The notes under the pieces were generated by a model. That model had not been told where the DNA came from. It saw nothing but the letters and a program-made list of their open reading frames with translations, and ran no database searches. A program made the position numbers and the translations under genes. Positions 1 through 6,258 of a stretch of 8,699 nucleotides of DNA are shown here, one piece after another. The stretch comes from Verrucomicrobiota bacterium. Lineage in GTDB: Bacteria > Verrucomicrobiota > Verrucomicrobiia > Opitutales > UBA2995. Every line of letters begins with the position of its first letter. The stretch's first letter is position 1. The DNA is taken from positions 1 to 8,699 of the forward strand of contig JAPUIL010000095.1 in the NCBI GenBank assembly GCA_027297085.1, given 5' to 3'.

Positions 1-1
1 T

Positions 2-760
2 CGCCAAATCGAAGAAGGAAAACTTTCCCGTGAAGATTTCATGGCCGCTATCATTGAACAGACCAAAGGCATGGTTGATAAAGTGAAGAACTTCGACGGC
101 GATGAAGATGGATCCACCGAAATCGATATAGTTAGCCCGACAGACAACGAACGCATGATGGAGAACTTCCGTTCGTATAAATCGAAAGACGGCCAGGTAA
201 CCATTTATAAAGTAATAGGTAACCGGAAGCTGACGCTCGATGAGCTGACAACGCTTTTGAATGAAAAGAAGATTGGTCCTCTCGAAGGATTCCGCTCCAA
301 GGCGGGCAAACCTTTTACGGCCACCTTGCTGCTTTCTGACGAATGGAAGGTGAAGTTTCAGTTTGAAAACAACAACGGAGGAGAAAACGGGGATTCTGAA
401 CCGTCAAAACCCCTCAACTTTGACGAACTTCCTGTCGTCGGTACTTGCCCCGTAAACGACACACCCGTGTTTGAAACTGAAAACGCCTACGGTTGCCGGG
501 AACGACTCGAAAGCAACGGTGGCGGTAAAGGATTTAGAATGAGTAAATCGATCCTCGGACAACCTATCACCGTGGATCAGGTTAAAAAACTACTCACCGA
601 AGGGAAAACTGACAAGTTGGACAAATTTGTTTCCAAAAGAACCAATAAACCATTTTCCGCCTTCCTGGTGTTACAGAAAAACGGCTCCGTACGATTCGAA
701 TTTCCACCGAGACCGCCTAAGAAGAAAGCAGCAGAAAAGCCAAAGGAGACCAAAGAATAA
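2..760 (+). CDS. topB: DNA topoisomerase III-type protein, C-terminal part (5' end outside window)
   Basis: The frame is open from the left edge, so this is the last 252 residues of a longer protein, and the ATG at 41 is internal. The first visible residues (RQIEEGKLSREDF) match the helical end of the catalytic core of type IA topoisomerases. Two copies of the topoisomerase C-terminal repeat follow: one near visible residues 65-122 and one near 180-235 with the typical core SILGQPIT..QVKKLLTEGKT. The protein ends in a Lys/Pro/Glu-rich tail. Between the repeats lies what should be a four-Cys zinc ribbon, but only two Cys remain (CPVND at about 149 and YGC at about 165). The C-terminal region of this family binds DNA, while the enzyme relaxes or decatenates DNA by single-strand passage. 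Whether it is topoisomerase III or I cannot be settled without the N-terminal core; the layout favours III. Confidence 0.82.
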   Translation, partial: RQIEEGKLSREDFMAAIIEQTKGMVDKVKNFDGDEDGSTEIDIVSPTDNERMMENFRSYKSKDGQVTIYKVIGNRKLTLDELTTLLNEKKIGPLEGFRSKAGKPFTATLLLSDEWKVKFQFENNNGGENGDSEPSKPLNFDELPVVGTCPVNDTPVFETENAYGCRERLESNGGGKGFRMSKSILGQPITVDQVKKLLTEGKTDKLDKFVSKRTNKPFSAFLVLQKNGSVRFEFPPRPPKKKAAEKPKETKE

Positions 761-783
761 CCTTGAGACCAAAGGTCTGAGGG
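761..783 (+). terminator. Probable terminator hairpin after the topoisomerase gene
   Basis: The hairpin starts immediately after the stop codon. Arms 761-770 and 774-783 can pair over ten positions, with one G-G mismatch and one T-G wobble, around an AAA loop. The sequence after it is AT-rich with short T clusters but has no clean T-run, so it could be a weak intrinsic terminator or a 3' end-stabilising stem. It separates the topoisomerase from the aldolase gene. Confidence 0.45.
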
Positions 784-816
784 CAGAATTTACATTTGAC
801 TTTAGAAAATCGCATA

Positions 817-880
817 TTGACGTAGCTCTCATTAGAGAAACTTAAATTTTGCTAGAATACTATAATATACAATAATAGGT
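817..880 (+). promoter_or_regulatory. AT-rich promoter zone and weak ribosome-binding site of the aldolase gene
   Basis: The bases before the aldolase ATG are very AT-rich. A perfect TATAAT lies at 861-866 and a TAGAAT at 853-858. TTGACG at 817-822 resembles a -35 box but sits at about 19 bases only from the poorer TTAAAT at 842-847. No -35/-10 pair with ideal spacing is visible, so the exact promoter is unresolved. An AGGT at 877-880, six bases before the ATG, is the only ribosome-binding signal. That a promoter is here is inferred from this composition, from the hairpin before it and from the aldolase having its own terminator. Confidence 0.35.
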
Positions 881-886
881 CAGACT

Positions 887-1921
887 ATGCCCATCGCTAC
901 ACCTAAACAGTTCGCAGCCATGCTGGAGGCAGCCCAAGAAGGCAGCTACGCTTACCCAGCTATTAACTGTACTTCGATTGTGACCCTTAATGCGGCTTTC
1001 AAAGCCTTTGCAGACTCCAAGTCAGACGGAATTATTCAGTTCTCCACCGGAGCCGGCCAGTTTGCTTCCGGTCTCAACAATGGTGACGCCGCTTACGGCT
1101 GTATTGTTTTGGCTGAAACAGCTCACCTCTTGGCAGAACAATACGACGTGCTCGTCGCACTCAATACAGACCACTGTCAGCCGGAAAAAGCAGAAACTTT
1201 CCTCAAACCTTTGATCGAAGAAACGACCAAACGCCGCGCAAGAGGAGAAAATAATCTATTCCAAAACCACATGCTGGATGCATCCGGACTGCCTCTCGAT
1301 GAGAATATGGCAATCTCACAAGAGTATCTGAAGCTCTGTGTGGAAAATGAAATCATCCTGGAAGTAGAAGCAGGCGTAGTTGGAGGTGAAGAAGACGGCG
1401 CATCAGGTAGCGAAGACACTCCTGAAGATAAACTTTATACCACGACCGAAGACATGGTTACCGTACATGAAGCTCTGGCACACATCGGACGCTTCACTTT
1501 TGCCGCTACTTTCGGCAACGTACACGGACACTACAAACCCGGTGCGGTGAAATTGCGTCCAGATATTCTAAAAGACGGTCAAGCCGCTGTAGCGGAAAAG
1601 TATGGTGCGGAAGCACAGTTCGACCTCGTCTTCCACGGTGGTTCTGGAAGCACTTTAAGCGATATCCGCGAAACTCTGGACTACGGCGTCATCAAAATGA
1701 ATATCGATACGGATACTCAGTATACCTTCACCCGCCCGATCGTTGATCACATATTCAAAAACTACGACGGTGTGTTGACGATCGATGGTGAAATGGGTAA
1801 CAAAACAATGTACGATCCACGTGGCTACTTGAAAAAAGCGGAAGCTGGTATGGCTGCTCGTGTTAGTCGCGGTTGTGAAGACCTTCGTTCAGTGGGCAAA
1901 AGCCTATTTGGACAAGTTTAA
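887..1921 (+). CDS. fba: Class II fructose-bisphosphate aldolase
   Basis: The protein cleaves fructose 1,6-bisphosphate to glyceraldehyde 3-phosphate and dihydroxyacetone phosphate (and the reverse) in cytosolic glycolysis and gluconeogenesis. It has 344 residues and all class II landmarks. NTDHC at 93-97 holds the catalytic Asp95 and zinc ligand His96. VGGEEDG near 165-171 is the mobile loop with the acidic pair. FGNVHG places the second zinc His at 213, and VFHGGSGS places the third at 250. MNIDTDTQY at 271-279 binds the substrate phosphate side. From memory, the start (MPIATP), length and end resemble the Mycobacterium tuberculosis aldolase more than the 359-residue E. coli FbaA. The ATG at 887 gives that expected N-terminus. 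The gene stands alone between a hairpin and a strong terminator, so it is probably monocistronic. Confidence 0.96.
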   Translation: MPIATPKQFAAMLEAAQEGSYAYPAINCTSIVTLNAAFKAFADSKSDGIIQFSTGAGQFASGLNNGDAAYGCIVLAETAHLLAEQYDVLVALNTDHCQPEKAETFLKPLIEETTKRRARGENNLFQNHMLDASGLPLDENMAISQEYLKLCVENEIILEVEAGVVGGEEDGASGSEDTPEDKLYTTTEDMVTVHEALAHIGRFTFAATFGNVHGHYKPGAVKLRPDILKDGQAAVAEKYGAEAQFDLVFHGGSGSTLSDIRETLDYGVIKMNIDTDTQYTFTRPIVDHIFKNYDGVLTIDGEMGNKTMYDPRGYLKKAEAGMAARVSRGCEDLRSVGKSLFGQV

Positions 1922-1943
1922 AAAAACTGCCATTAATTTTCAG

Positions 1944-1973
1944 AACCGCCCTATTTGAGCGGCCGGTTTTTTT
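1944..1973 (+). terminator. Intrinsic terminator of the aldolase gene
   Basis: Left arm 1944-1950 (AACCGCC) pairs with 1961-1968 (GGCCGGTT) with one bulged C, around a ten-base loop. The stem runs directly into a seven-T tract at 1967-1973. It starts 22 bases after the stop codon. This is a textbook Rho-independent form for + strand transcription and separates the aldolase gene from the ABC gene. Confidence 0.85.
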
Positions 1974-2009
1974 CTGGTCTTTTCCGGATATAGGCCTGTC
2001 ATTCAAATC

Positions 2010-2792
2010 ATGGGTGATCCCGAATACATCCTATCGGTAAACCGGCTCACTATTGAGCGCGACAAAGCCATCCTCAACGAAGTGGATTGGACGGTAAGAC
2101 ATGGCGAAAACTGGGTGATACTAGGCCCAAACGGTTCTGGAAAAACCTCACTCTTAAAATCCTTGGTGGGATACTTTCCACCTACCAGCGGTAGTATATC
2201 GGTCTTGGGAAAAACTTACGGGCGCAATAACTGGAATCACTTACGGTTAAGGGTTGGTCTCGTCTCGAGCAGTATCCAACAACGGATCAAAGAAAATGAA
2301 CCCGCTGTAGACGTAGTCGTATCCGGAAAATACGCACAAGTAAATTACTGGGGACGCATTTTCAAAAAAGATAAGGAACGGGCATTGGAATTAATGGATC
2401 AACTGGGCTGCCGATATCTGGAAGGAAAGACCTGGATAACATTTTCCCAAGGAGAGAAACAAAGACTTCTTATCGCACGATCACTGATGACTAAATTGGA
2501 AATTCTCATCCTGGACGAACCGTGCGCCGGGCTGGATCCGGTAGCTCGTGAACATTTCCTGGAAACAATCGACCAACTTGCAACCAACCGGCCTGATTTG
2601 CCCATTATTTTAGTAACTCACCACGTTGAGGAAATCACACCGGCATTCTCACACGCTCTCATTCTGAAGCAGGGGGAAGTAATAAGTGCCGGTCCCATCA
2701 AAAAAGCTTTATCCTCCACACATCTGTCCGACGCTTTTTCTACTCCCATTCGGCTTCGAAAGTCCGGCGGCCGATACACACTCTCGCTCTGA
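2010..2792 (+). CDS. Orphan ABC-type ATPase, ModF/YlmA-like
   Basis: A single 260-residue nucleotide-binding domain. Walker A is GPNGSGKTS at 39-47, and the Q-loop is near SIQQ at 88-91. The signature motif is TFSQGEKQR at 144-152, Walker B plus D-loop is ILILDEPCAGLD at 165-176, and the switch His is in LVTHH at 201-205. The signature reads FSQGE instead of LSGGQ, and THHVEEI follows the switch. Both fit the group of stand-alone ATPases called molybdate-type or YlmA-like (COG1119 as I remember it). There are no membrane segments, and no permease or binding-protein gene lies next to it, so its partner and substrate cannot be told, and a non-transport role is possible. The ATG at 2010 has no good ribosome-binding site; only a TAGG about 15 bases upstream is seen. 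The gene begins 36 bases after the aldolase terminator. Confidence 0.88.
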   Translation: MGDPEYILSVNRLTIERDKAILNEVDWTVRHGENWVILGPNGSGKTSLLKSLVGYFPPTSGSISVLGKTYGRNNWNHLRLRVGLVSSSIQQRIKENEPAVDVVVSGKYAQVNYWGRIFKKDKERALELMDQLGCRYLEGKTWITFSQGEKQRLLIARSLMTKLEILILDEPCAGLDPVAREHFLETIDQLATNRPDLPIILVTHHVEEITPAFSHALILKQGEVISAGPIKKALSSTHLSDAFSTPIRLRKSGGRYTLSL

Positions 2793-2844
2793 ATGATTTT
2801 TCCGTGGAACGGTTGCACATACGAAAATATTGTCTCGAAGCACA

Positions 2845-2870
2845 AACCAGCCGGAATAACGGATGTGGTT
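2845..2870. repeat. Inverted repeat in the convergent ABC/GNAT gap
   Basis: AACCA (2845-2849) pairs with TGGTT (2866-2870) and CCG (2851-2853) with CGG (2860-2862), with a one-by-three internal loop. It lies between two genes that converge, where a two-way terminator would be expected. No T-run follows on either strand, so a terminator role is only a suggestion. Confidence 0.25.
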
Positions 2871-2907
2871 ATAATTGGCACATTCTATTCGGTTCATAAT
2901 GTCAAAT

Positions 2908-2945
2908 CGGCAAGGGTTAACGGTTTCTTCAACTGCCTTGTTCCG
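2908..2945 (-). terminator. Possible terminator stem spanning the end of the GNAT gene
   Basis: CGGCAAGG (2908-2915) pairs with CCTTG (2936-2940) and CCG (2943-2945), leaving two bulged T. A further GTT/AAC pairing is possible inside the loop. Read on the - strand, the stem contains the acetyltransferase stop codon and is followed by ATTTGAC, a poor T-tract. It is plausible as a weak terminator or 3' end stem but is not a classic one. Confidence 0.28.
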
Positions 2946-3438
2946 TCCCGAGCATTTTGTGCATTACGAATGCGTCTACGTAACCCAGATCAGGATCCCT
3001 GAACGCCTGAGGTAAAGTTCCTACTACGTCAAAACCGTGTTTCTTCCACAAACGAATTGCATCCTCATTCGTGGATACTACCAGATTATACTGCATACTC
3101 AAGAACTTGCGAGAGACGGCTTCCGCCTGAGAGTGCTCGCACATCAGAGAAGCAATGCCCCTTCCACGTGCGCCCTCTGAAACAATGTAACCACAGTTGC
3201 AGACGTGGTCTCCGAGTCCGGTCTGATTCGGCTTGATATAGTAGGTGCCTAGAATCTTGCCATCACGTTCGTCCGTAGCGACAAAGGTTGCTGAAGGAGC
3301 GTCAACCCATACATGATGAGCCTCGTCTTCGGTGATCTGAGGCGAGAAAACATATGTCTTACCTGCCCGGAAAACTGGTTCGATGATCGACCAGAGCGCC
3401 AACCAATCATCGTCATCGTATAATCGTATCGTTACCAT
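2929..3438 (-). CDS. GNAT family N-acetyltransferase
   Basis: This 169-residue protein is a complete single GNAT domain, expected to transfer acetyl from acetyl-CoA to an amine in the cytosol. The acetyl-CoA pyrophosphate loop is RGRGIA at 91-96 (R-x-x-G-x-A), preceded by the beta-strand with VCNCGYIV near 79-86. The following strand and helix read MQYNLVVSTNEDAIRLWKK (115-133), giving the Asn and Trp typical of the C-terminal half. FRAGKTYVF near 23-31 and the late GYVDAFVMHKML resemble the subgroup that includes the yeast Mpr1 type and many bacterial uncharacterised members. The substrate is unknown. The ATG at 3438 is the only sensible start; no ribosome-binding site is visible before it. 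It converges with the ABC gene and has no clear operon partner. Confidence 0.88.
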   Translation of the reverse strand: MVTIRLYDDDDWLALWSIIEPVFRAGKTYVFSPQITEDEAHHVWVDAPSATFVATDERDGKILGTYYIKPNQTGLGDHVCNCGYIVSEGARGRGIASLMCEHSQAEAVSRKFLSMQYNLVVSTNEDAIRLWKKHGFDVVGTLPQAFRDPDLGYVDAFVMHKMLGTEQGS

Positions 3439-3507
3439 GGTTTAGAGGCGATTTGTAGACAGAACAAAGAGGACTAATCGTGGGCAGCAGAGCTGCACTC
3501 GATTTGG

Positions 3508-3749
3508 TTACAGGTCTTGTTGTAGTCGGGGATTGTCGGTTGATGGTGCATGGTCATCAGTGACTCTATCGACTATTGCTTGTATCAGATCTGTGCTTTC
3601 GGACAAGTCTCGAATGATTCGGTCTCCCTTCGGGATCCGGTCTTTTCGGAGGAAGTCTTTAGAACGCGGTTTCTTTTTTCTGTTTTCGCTCGAAGACGCT
3701 CATGTTCCCAAGGGTTCTCAGGATGACCTGCACCTGTTCTTTTGAACAT
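3508..3749 (-). pseudogene. Candidate small charged protein gene, broken by one frame change at a run of six A
   Basis: On the - strand an ATG at 3749 opens a frame starting MFKRTGAGHPENPWEHERLR. AGGA lies three bases before it, a little close for a ribosome-binding site. That frame alone stops after 54 residues. A second frame, entered by a one-base shift at the six-base run 3674-3679 (A on the coding strand), continues through KDFLRKDRIPKGDRIIRDLS and ends with TAA at 3508-3510, giving about 80 residues in total. Both halves are rich in Arg, Lys, Asp and Glu and lack the look of random translation. No family is recognised. The break could be a true mutation, a sequencing indel in the homopolymer, or chance: an uninterrupted opposite-strand frame at 3533-3745 is the competing reading. 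Confidence 0.28.
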
Positions 3750-3947
3750 CTGTCCTAGAGAGTTGGATACGTAGTTATCTCTTCTTTTCAGTTCTAAAAT
3801 ATCTTAGCTCTTTGGGATCTCAGTGGTTATATTGTGAGTTGCTTCGGAAATACACTCGATATCCGTTTGTTATGCTGGTGTCACTTCATTCGAAAAAGCA
3901 CTGCGTTTGCAACAAGATGCGTCGTCTCGATAGCACACATTTTTCAG

Positions 3948-3986
3948 CCTTCACCTATCAATTTTCAACCTCTACCTTCTCAATTT
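3948..3986. repeat. Imperfect direct repeat, two units with 21-base period
   Basis: Unit one is 3948-3965 and unit two is 3969-3986. Both follow the pattern CCT..ACCT..TCAATTT, with about 15 of 18 aligned positions shared when one gap is allowed. The tract is pyrimidine-rich on the + strand. Two copies only; function unknown. Confidence 0.35.
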
Positions 3987-4052
3987 GGCCAGTAACCGCT
4001 ACGGCTCTAAATGACTTACAAACCGCTCTCAAACGGCAAATCTCCTGACGCT

Positions 4053-5171
4053 TCAAGCAGCCAGGTTTTGAAAAATTCCAATCAGGGGCAAGAAGAGCGC
4101 AATGACGATTACTCCAACCACTACGGCCAGAAAAACAATCATGATTGGCTCCAACACTGACGTGAGCGCCGAGATTGAGTTATCGAGTTCCTCATCATAA
4201 TTATCGGCGATCCGGTGAAGCATTTCCGGTACTTTACCGGTTTCCTCCCCCACTTCGATGAGGCTGCAAACCATGTCGGGAAACTGTGTGGTCTGACTAA
4301 GTGGCTTTGAAATCGGATCACCATCCCTAACGCGTATGTAGGTAGTCTGTAATTCTCTTTGAAACACACGATTTCCGACCACGGCACTAGTAATCTCCAA
4401 GGCTTCCAACAGAGGAACGGCACTCCCCAACAAGGTACTCAAGGTACGAGCGAATCGCGACAAAGAATTCTTTCGTATCAATTCCCCAAATACAGGCAGT
4501 CTTAATTTAATAAAATCAAATGCGTACCTACCTTTATCCAGGCCACCAAGTGCTTTCCCAATAACAAGACCGGCCAGGCCTAAAAGTAATAGCACCAGGA
4601 TATTGGACTGAACAAACAGACTGATATTGAGCACCCATTGAGTGAGGGCAGGCAAGGCTGCTCCTCTCAGGAAATTTTCATAAATCGACTGAAACCGGGG
4701 CACTACGTAGACCATCAGAAATCCGAGAATAGTAACGGCTAAAACCATGACCACCACTGGATACATCATAGCAGCCATAATCTTGCCCTGAATTTTCTGG
4801 GCCTTTTCCATGAATCGGGCCAAGCGATCCAATACTAGATCAAGGTGTCCGCTTGCTTCCCCCGCACGAACCATATGATAAAACAAGTTGTTGAACACCT
4901 TTGGATACAAGGCCAGCCCTTCGGAAAGAGGATTACCGGATCGAACCTTTTGAGCCAATTCCTGTATGACCTGCCGAAATGCCTGTTTTTTCTGCTGCCG
5001 TTCGAGCAGCTCCAGACTTCGCAAGAGGGGCAATCCGGAATGAAGTAAGGTTGCCAGCTGCCTGGTAAAAAGCGTCACTGACTTTCGCCCTACTCCGCTG
5101 CCCAACCAGGCGCGAGTCCGTTTAGTGCCGGGTGTTCGGCTACGAGGTTTTTTGGTGGTAAACAAGCGCAC
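4053..5171 (-). CDS. Type II secretion/type IV pilus inner-membrane platform protein (GspF/PilC family), short form
   Basis: This is the polytopic platform protein on which the PilB/GspE and PilT motors act to move (pseudo)pilin subunits. Two T2SSF domains are visible. The first starts at FTRQLATLLHSGLPLLRSLE (35-54) and contains VRAGEASGHL at 101-110. The second starts at FARTLSTLLGSAVPLLEALE (240-259) and contains IEVGEETGKVPEML at 305-318. Membrane segments are expected near 136-157, 190-208 and 340-363. At 372 residues it is shorter than the usual 400 or so. The N-terminal region with the FTYKA-type start is missing and replaced by a Lys/Arg-rich stretch of about 30 residues. The start is a GTG at 5171 with no clear ribosome-binding site and an in-frame TGA just upstream, so the start is uncertain by a few codons. 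It closes the - strand pilus cluster. Confidence 0.92.
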   Translation of the reverse strand: MRLFTTKKPRSRTPGTKRTRAWLGSGVGRKSVTLFTRQLATLLHSGLPLLRSLELLERQQKKQAFRQVIQELAQKVRSGNPLSEGLALYPKVFNNLFYHMVRAGEASGHLDLVLDRLARFMEKAQKIQGKIMAAMMYPVVVMVLAVTILGFLMVYVVPRFQSIYENFLRGAALPALTQWVLNISLFVQSNILVLLLLGLAGLVIGKALGGLDKGRYAFDFIKLRLPVFGELIRKNSLSRFARTLSTLLGSAVPLLEALEITSAVVGNRVFQRELQTTYIRVRDGDPISKPLSQTTQFPDMVCSLIEVGEETGKVPEMLHRIADNYDEELDNSISALTSVLEPIMIVFLAVVVGVIVIALFLPLIGIFQNLAA

Positions 5172-5226
5172 AGAAAAGATTCAGAGTCTGGAAAAGGACT
5201 ATGGCCATCCGTATTCGGGAGACCAT

Positions 5227-5259
5227 AAAAAAATTGTCCTGTCACTGGCTTAACCAATT
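5227..5259 (-). terminator. Weak terminator-like hairpin with T-run before gspF/pilC
   Basis: Read on the - strand, AATTG (5255-5259) pairs with CAATT (5232-5236) around an 18-base loop, and the stem runs into seven T (A7 at 5227-5233 on the + strand). The stem is short and AT-rich, so termination would be partial at best. If active, it would lower transcription of the platform gene relative to the glycosyltransferase. Confidence 0.2.
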
Positions 5260-5293
5260 ATTAAGCACTTACCAAGTAAACGGACCCGCAAGT

Positions 5294-5318
5294 GTGGCAT
5301 TCATCGAGGACATGCCAC
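5294..5318. repeat. Perfect 7-base inverted repeat between the glycosyltransferase and platform genes
   Basis: GTGGCAT (5294-5300) and ATGCCAC (5312-5318) form a perfect stem with an 11-base loop, starting 15 bases past the glycosyltransferase stop codon in the direction of transcription. No T-run follows on the - strand. It could act as a 3' end-stabilising stem or a site for mRNA processing; this role is inferred from position only. Confidence 0.4.
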
Positions 5319-5332
5319 CGTCCATATTTAAT

Positions 5333-6091
5333 TCAGTGATTGGAGGATCCTTTGGTTTTTTCGATTTCCGGATAAACAATTTTTCGTTTTAAAAGCCACC
5401 GGACTCCAAAGAGATCGAAGAAACCTTTTATGGCCCTGCCAAAATTGGTATATTTTGAAACACCCTGAGCCCGGGGCCTGTGTCTGACGGACACTTCCAT
5501 CAAGCTCAATCCAGCTTGCTTATAAATAGCAGGCAAATATCTGTGCAGCCCATCAAAAGGTACTAATAATTCTACACATTCCCGGGAAAACACCTTCATC
5601 GAGCATCCCGTATCGCGTATGCCGTCGTCCAGAAATACACGACGGATTCCATTGGCAAACTTGGAAGCGATTCTTCGGCTCCATTTATCTTTGCGGTTGG
5701 CACGGAAGCCACAAATGACATCCGCTTTCCCATCCTTGGCGGCCTGAAGTAATTCAAGAAAGCCAACTGGGTCATTTTGGCCGTCCCCATCCATCAAGCC
5801 ACAATACTGTCCGGAAGCCTCCAAAAGTCCTGCATAAATGGCGGCGCTCTGACCTCGATTTTCCGACAGACGTATTCCGACACAATCGCCAAACTCCTGG
5901 ATACGGTTCCAGGTCAGGTCCTTACTTCCATCATCCACGGCGATAATTTCAGCGTGAGGCAGGACCGTACGTATCTCACTCAAAACTCCCAATATATTTT
6001 CTTCTTCATTGAGAAAAGGAATTACAATTGAAATTTCAGGACGAATAATTGCCCCAGACAATCCATCTACTGCGGTATCAGGTTGGGTCAT
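5333..6091 (-). CDS. Family 2 glycosyltransferase, dolichol-phosphate mannosyltransferase-like
   Basis: This is a single GT-A domain of 252 residues expected to move a sugar from a nucleotide sugar to a polyprenyl phosphate or related acceptor at the cytosolic membrane face. After a short N-terminal extension the fold begins with ISIVIPFLNEEENI. VDDGS lies at 52-56, the metal-binding DxD is in DGDGQNDP at 101-108, and DTGCSMKVFSR starts at 160. HRYLPAI is at 183-189, and RAQGVSKY at 207-214 is the acceptor-side motif of DPM/ArnC-like enzymes. The protein ends soon after FFDLFGVRWLLKRK and lacks the C-terminal membrane pair of ArnC or GtrB. The ATG at 6091 is preferred over a TTG at 6118 because it overlaps the stop of the small upstream gene as ATGA. 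Its position between the motor ATPase and platform genes suggests a link with the pilus or cell surface, but the acceptor is unknown. Confidence 0.9.
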   Translation of the reverse strand: MTQPDTAVDGLSGAIIRPEISIVIPFLNEEENILGVLSEIRTVLPHAEIIAVDDGSKDLTWNRIQEFGDCVGIRLSENRGQSAAIYAGLLEASGQYCGLMDGDGQNDPVGFLELLQAAKDGKADVICGFRANRKDKWSRRIASKFANGIRRVFLDDGIRDTGCSMKVFSRECVELLVPFDGLHRYLPAIYKQAGLSLMEVSVRHRPRAQGVSKYTNFGRAIKGFFDLFGVRWLLKRKIVYPEIEKTKGSSNH

Positions 6092-6258
6092 TGTGAAAGT
6101 ATATTCGAGACGCTCCAAACAACACTTACAAGCATTCGAATAATTGGATCAACAGTTTGGAATCCATAATCCTGATACTTTTCGGACAATTTTAAACAAA
6201 AATCCATTTCCTTAACGCAGGACGCGCACTGCTTCAGGCCGTCCGGTACAAAAGACAT
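6088..6258 (-). CDS. Small Cys-containing protein (56 residues) coupled to the glycosyltransferase
   Basis: An ATG at 6258 preceded by AAGG at exactly six bases opens a 56-residue frame whose TGA overlaps the glycosyltransferase ATG by four bases (ATGA). That is the usual arrangement for translational coupling. The protein starts MSFVPDGLKQCASC and has three Cys (11, 14, 21), two of them in a C-x2-C spacing. A charged helix-like middle (KLSEKYQDYG) follows, then a hydrophobic end (IIRMLVSVVWSVSNIL), which could be a membrane-contacting helix. No family is recognised. The codons look ordinary for the region. It is too short for comparison by eye to prove it real; the start signal plus the stop/start overlap are the main support. 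It could also be the second half of one gene with the frame at 6212-6331. Confidence 0.48.
   Translation of the reverse strand: MSFVPDGLKQCASCVKEMDFCLKLSEKYQDYGFQTVDPIIRMLVSVVWSVSNILSQ

Larger units (their letters stand above)
3439..4052. other. 614-base interval without a convincing intact gene
   Basis: Between the GNAT gene and the gspF/pilC gene no intact reading frame has both a good start signal and a recognisable protein. The two + strand frames (3533-3745 from a TTG, and 3812-4048) show no known motif. The interval contains a small hairpin GCAGC-AGA-GCTGC (3484-3496), the frame-broken small reading frame at 3508-3749, and an imperfect repeat at 3948-3986. No tRNA T-loop motif or known small-RNA signature was seen. 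It may be decayed coding DNA or untranslated regions of both neighbours. Confidence 0.5.

Noticed and set aside
2793..3002. 69-residue + strand frame directly after the ABC gene
   Set aside because: Its second half lies antisense to the well-supported GNAT gene and its product has no recognisable features.
3484..3496. Short hairpin GCAGC-AGA-GCTGC as a terminator
   Set aside because: Only five base pairs and no T-run on either strand; its position upstream of the GNAT gene does not suit a terminator for it.
3674..3679. Programmed -1 frameshift at the A6G run (dnaX-like)
   Set aside because: In the frame that starts at 3749 the run is read AA-AAA-AG, not the A-AAA-AAG phase a classic slippery heptamer needs, and no stimulatory stem was found; an indel is simpler.
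3533..3745. Uninterrupted 70-residue + strand frame from a TTG
   Set aside because: TTG start with no properly spaced ribosome-binding site, Ser-rich product without a family, and it lies opposite the charged - strand frames, so it looks like an antisense shadow. It remains the competing reading of this region.
3812..4048. 78-residue + strand frame in the gene-poor interval
   Set aside because: No recognised motif, odd composition, and it runs across the imperfect pyrimidine repeat; no upstream ribosome-binding site.
5269..5325. 18-residue - strand frame between the glycosyltransferase and platform genes
   Set aside because: Very short, no ribosome-binding site, and it overlaps the inverted repeat at 5294-5318, which explains its sequence better.
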